Shown here: piece by piece, positions 62,621-64,000 of the stretch
Numbering within the stretch: the first letter of the stretch is position 1
How the letters are laid out: every line of letters starts with the position of its first letter
NCBI RefSeq assembly: GCF_030253575.1
Contig: NC_080561.1
Location: 5,943,001 to 6,007,000 of the forward strand
DNA: 64,000 nucleotides
Source of the DNA: Rhododendron vialii
Lineage: Eukaryota; Streptophyta; Magnoliopsida; Ericales; Ericaceae
Direction: 5' to 3'
Notes under the pieces: generated by a model
Told to the model about the DNA's origin: nothing
Database searches by the model: none
Seen by the model: only the letters and a program-made list of their open reading frames with translations
Position numbers and translations under genes: made by a program

Positions 62621-62967
62621 GGTTGTGCATCTTGGGATATTTAGATGAAGCCTTACAAGTGTTTGACGTAATGCGTGATAGAGGGGTGCCGTGTACTGGT
62701 CATTTATGGAAGTCATTGGTTCTAAGTTATTGTAAGAGAGGGCTGGTGGAGGAGGCGGAGTTGCTGAGTATAGAAATGGAATCCCAAGGTTTCTTTATGG
62801 ATAAAATTATTTACACTACTCTTATTAATGGGTATTGCAAGAAAAAGAAACTGAAAATGGCTATGAGGCTATTTATGAAAATTCTGAAGAAGGGTTGTCA
62901 GTCTATTGCACAGATTCCCTTTGTCATTGGTTTAGAAAAATGGAATGCTGTCCTGGGGCTGGAATAA
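62621..62967 (+). pseudogene. Pentatricopeptide repeat (PPR) gene fragment
   Basis: About 105 codons read as tandem P-type PPR motifs: GYLDEALQVFDVMRDRGVPCTGHLWKSLVLSYCKRGLVEEAELLSIEMESQGFFMDKIIYTTLINGYCKKKKLKMAMRLFMKILKKGC in spaced 35-residue steps. Full PPR proteins are organelle RNA-binding proteins of 400 or more residues with an N-terminal transit peptide. Here no in-frame ATG or clear acceptor opens the segment, and PPR similarity stops at KKGC although the frame runs about 22 codons further. I read it as a truncated duplicate. It could be an exon of a chimeric transcript driven by the upstream TATA/CT leader. Confidence 0.75.
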
Positions 62968-64000
62968 TTGTATTGTAATTGAGGTGAAGTGCTTTGGTTG
63001 GGTTGTTAATGGGACTTTTGAAAGAAGAATTTTGGTAACAGGGTGCTTGCAACTATTATGTACCACTGACTGATTGCCATGCAATGTCTCACATGCGCTT
63101 GGATAAAGCCTGGGGTGAGCCAAGTATCCCAACAGTGACAGATGGGTGGGCCTATTTTGCTATTTGTTTTTGTGTGTTTTTTGTGGTTTGGTTTCAAATT
63201 TTAGCATTGAAGACAATACTGCGACTCTGTGAGTCTTGGATCTGGATTGTAGCATTGAACAGCTGATGATGCTCAGAGTGAAATTATCTGTTCACCAAGG
63301 ATTTGACATGTACTCTTTGTTAATGATTGATATCTTTCTGTGGTTTCAATGCGTACAAAGGACATTTCAGTATGTCCCATTTGAAGGGGGATAAAAATAA
63401 AAGATAGAAAGAGTTGTAGAGGCTTTATTGACCTGCATTTCTTATAAAAAAATTATTAAGTTGCATCCTTTACTTTTTTTTTTACCCGTTGAGTGTTGGA
63501 TTTGATGTTAATGTTTTTATATGTAAAATTATATTAGATTCTAAAGGAGTAAAACACCTAAAATCCCGTTGAGTGGGGGTTGGGATTAGGTTAGGCTTTA
63601 CACTAAAACACCTAAAATCCCAACTCTCACAATAATGAAAAGCTGAATCTACTGTGTGGAAATCAAGAATCTTGAAACAATATTAGAGAAATCCGTTCGG
63701 AGAGACCAAACATGCATGGAATTTATTTATTAATTTTTTTGCTGATCATGAAATTAAGCACATGCAGGAGCTGCTTAGAAAAGTAAAGAATTTTTATTTC
63801 CTTCAAATAGGAGATTGTTCACAACCTTGACAAAGCTGATTAGGAAAGTGAAAAATCTCTTTGATCATGAGGAATCATTTCCTAGGGCCTTTACTTGAAT
63901 CATTTCCTAGGGCCTTCACTTTGAATGTCTTGAAGAAACTTCGTTGCCAATATTTATCTGAAGGTATATTGTTTTGATAAGTTTTTGTTGCGGGACACTT
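62968..64000. other. Unassigned right edge
   Basis: No gene recognised. A short duplication GAATCATTTCCTAGGGCCTT occurs at about 63871 and 63897. ACACCTAAAATCCC occurs at about 63553 and 63607. Confidence 0.45.

Overview
The window is nuclear DNA from a flowering plant, most likely a eudicot. Genes have many exons with GT-AG introns, leaders carry long CT/GA microsatellites, and plant-only families are present: BSK, DUF632, DUF241, the plant mobile domain (PMD) and PPR. Plant-type repeats (Mutator-like MITEs, tRNA-derived SINEs, CACTA, LINE and copia remains) fill most of the space between genes. I cannot name the genus.

Layout. (1) 1-2.9 kb: last coding exon of a DUF632 (NRG2/bZIP-like) gene. 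(2) 2.9-7.8 kb: repeats, with a LINE RNase H remnant and a Mutator-type foldback MITE. (3) 7.8-12.7 kb: a complete nine-exon BSK1-like gene (502 residues), a brassinosteroid and immune signalling pseudokinase. (4) 12.7-14.6 kb: SINE, MITE and tandem repeats. (5) 14.6-18.4 kb: an intact 200-residue RRM gene resembling EDM3/AIPP1, lying between inverted terminal-like repeats. (6) 19.2-41.1 kb: a tandem cluster of intronless DUF241 genes, with five intact copies and one broken inverted copy. A broken, truncated seventh copy lies at 50.5 kb. Flanks and promoters were duplicated with the genes, and the spaces hold two large foldbacks, a LINE-derived insertion with a MITE in its tail, and several MITEs. 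(7) 42.7-49.3 kb: a five-exon PMD gene (569 residues, every intron phase 0). (8) 51.5-61.1 kb: an orphan first exon of a phosphoglycerate-mutase-like gene, followed by the 3' part of a copia fossil, cut off in turn by a CACTA element with a transposase-associated domain. (9) 62.2-63.0 kb: a PPR gene fragment behind a TATA box and CT-rich leader.

How it fits together. The BSK1-like and RRM genes look like ordinary functional host genes. The main local process is repeated duplication, inversion and decay of a DUF241 gene together with its promoter block. No metabolic cluster, CRISPR array, rRNA gene or convincing tRNA gene was seen. Everything was read by eye, so family names rest on recalled motifs and not on searches.
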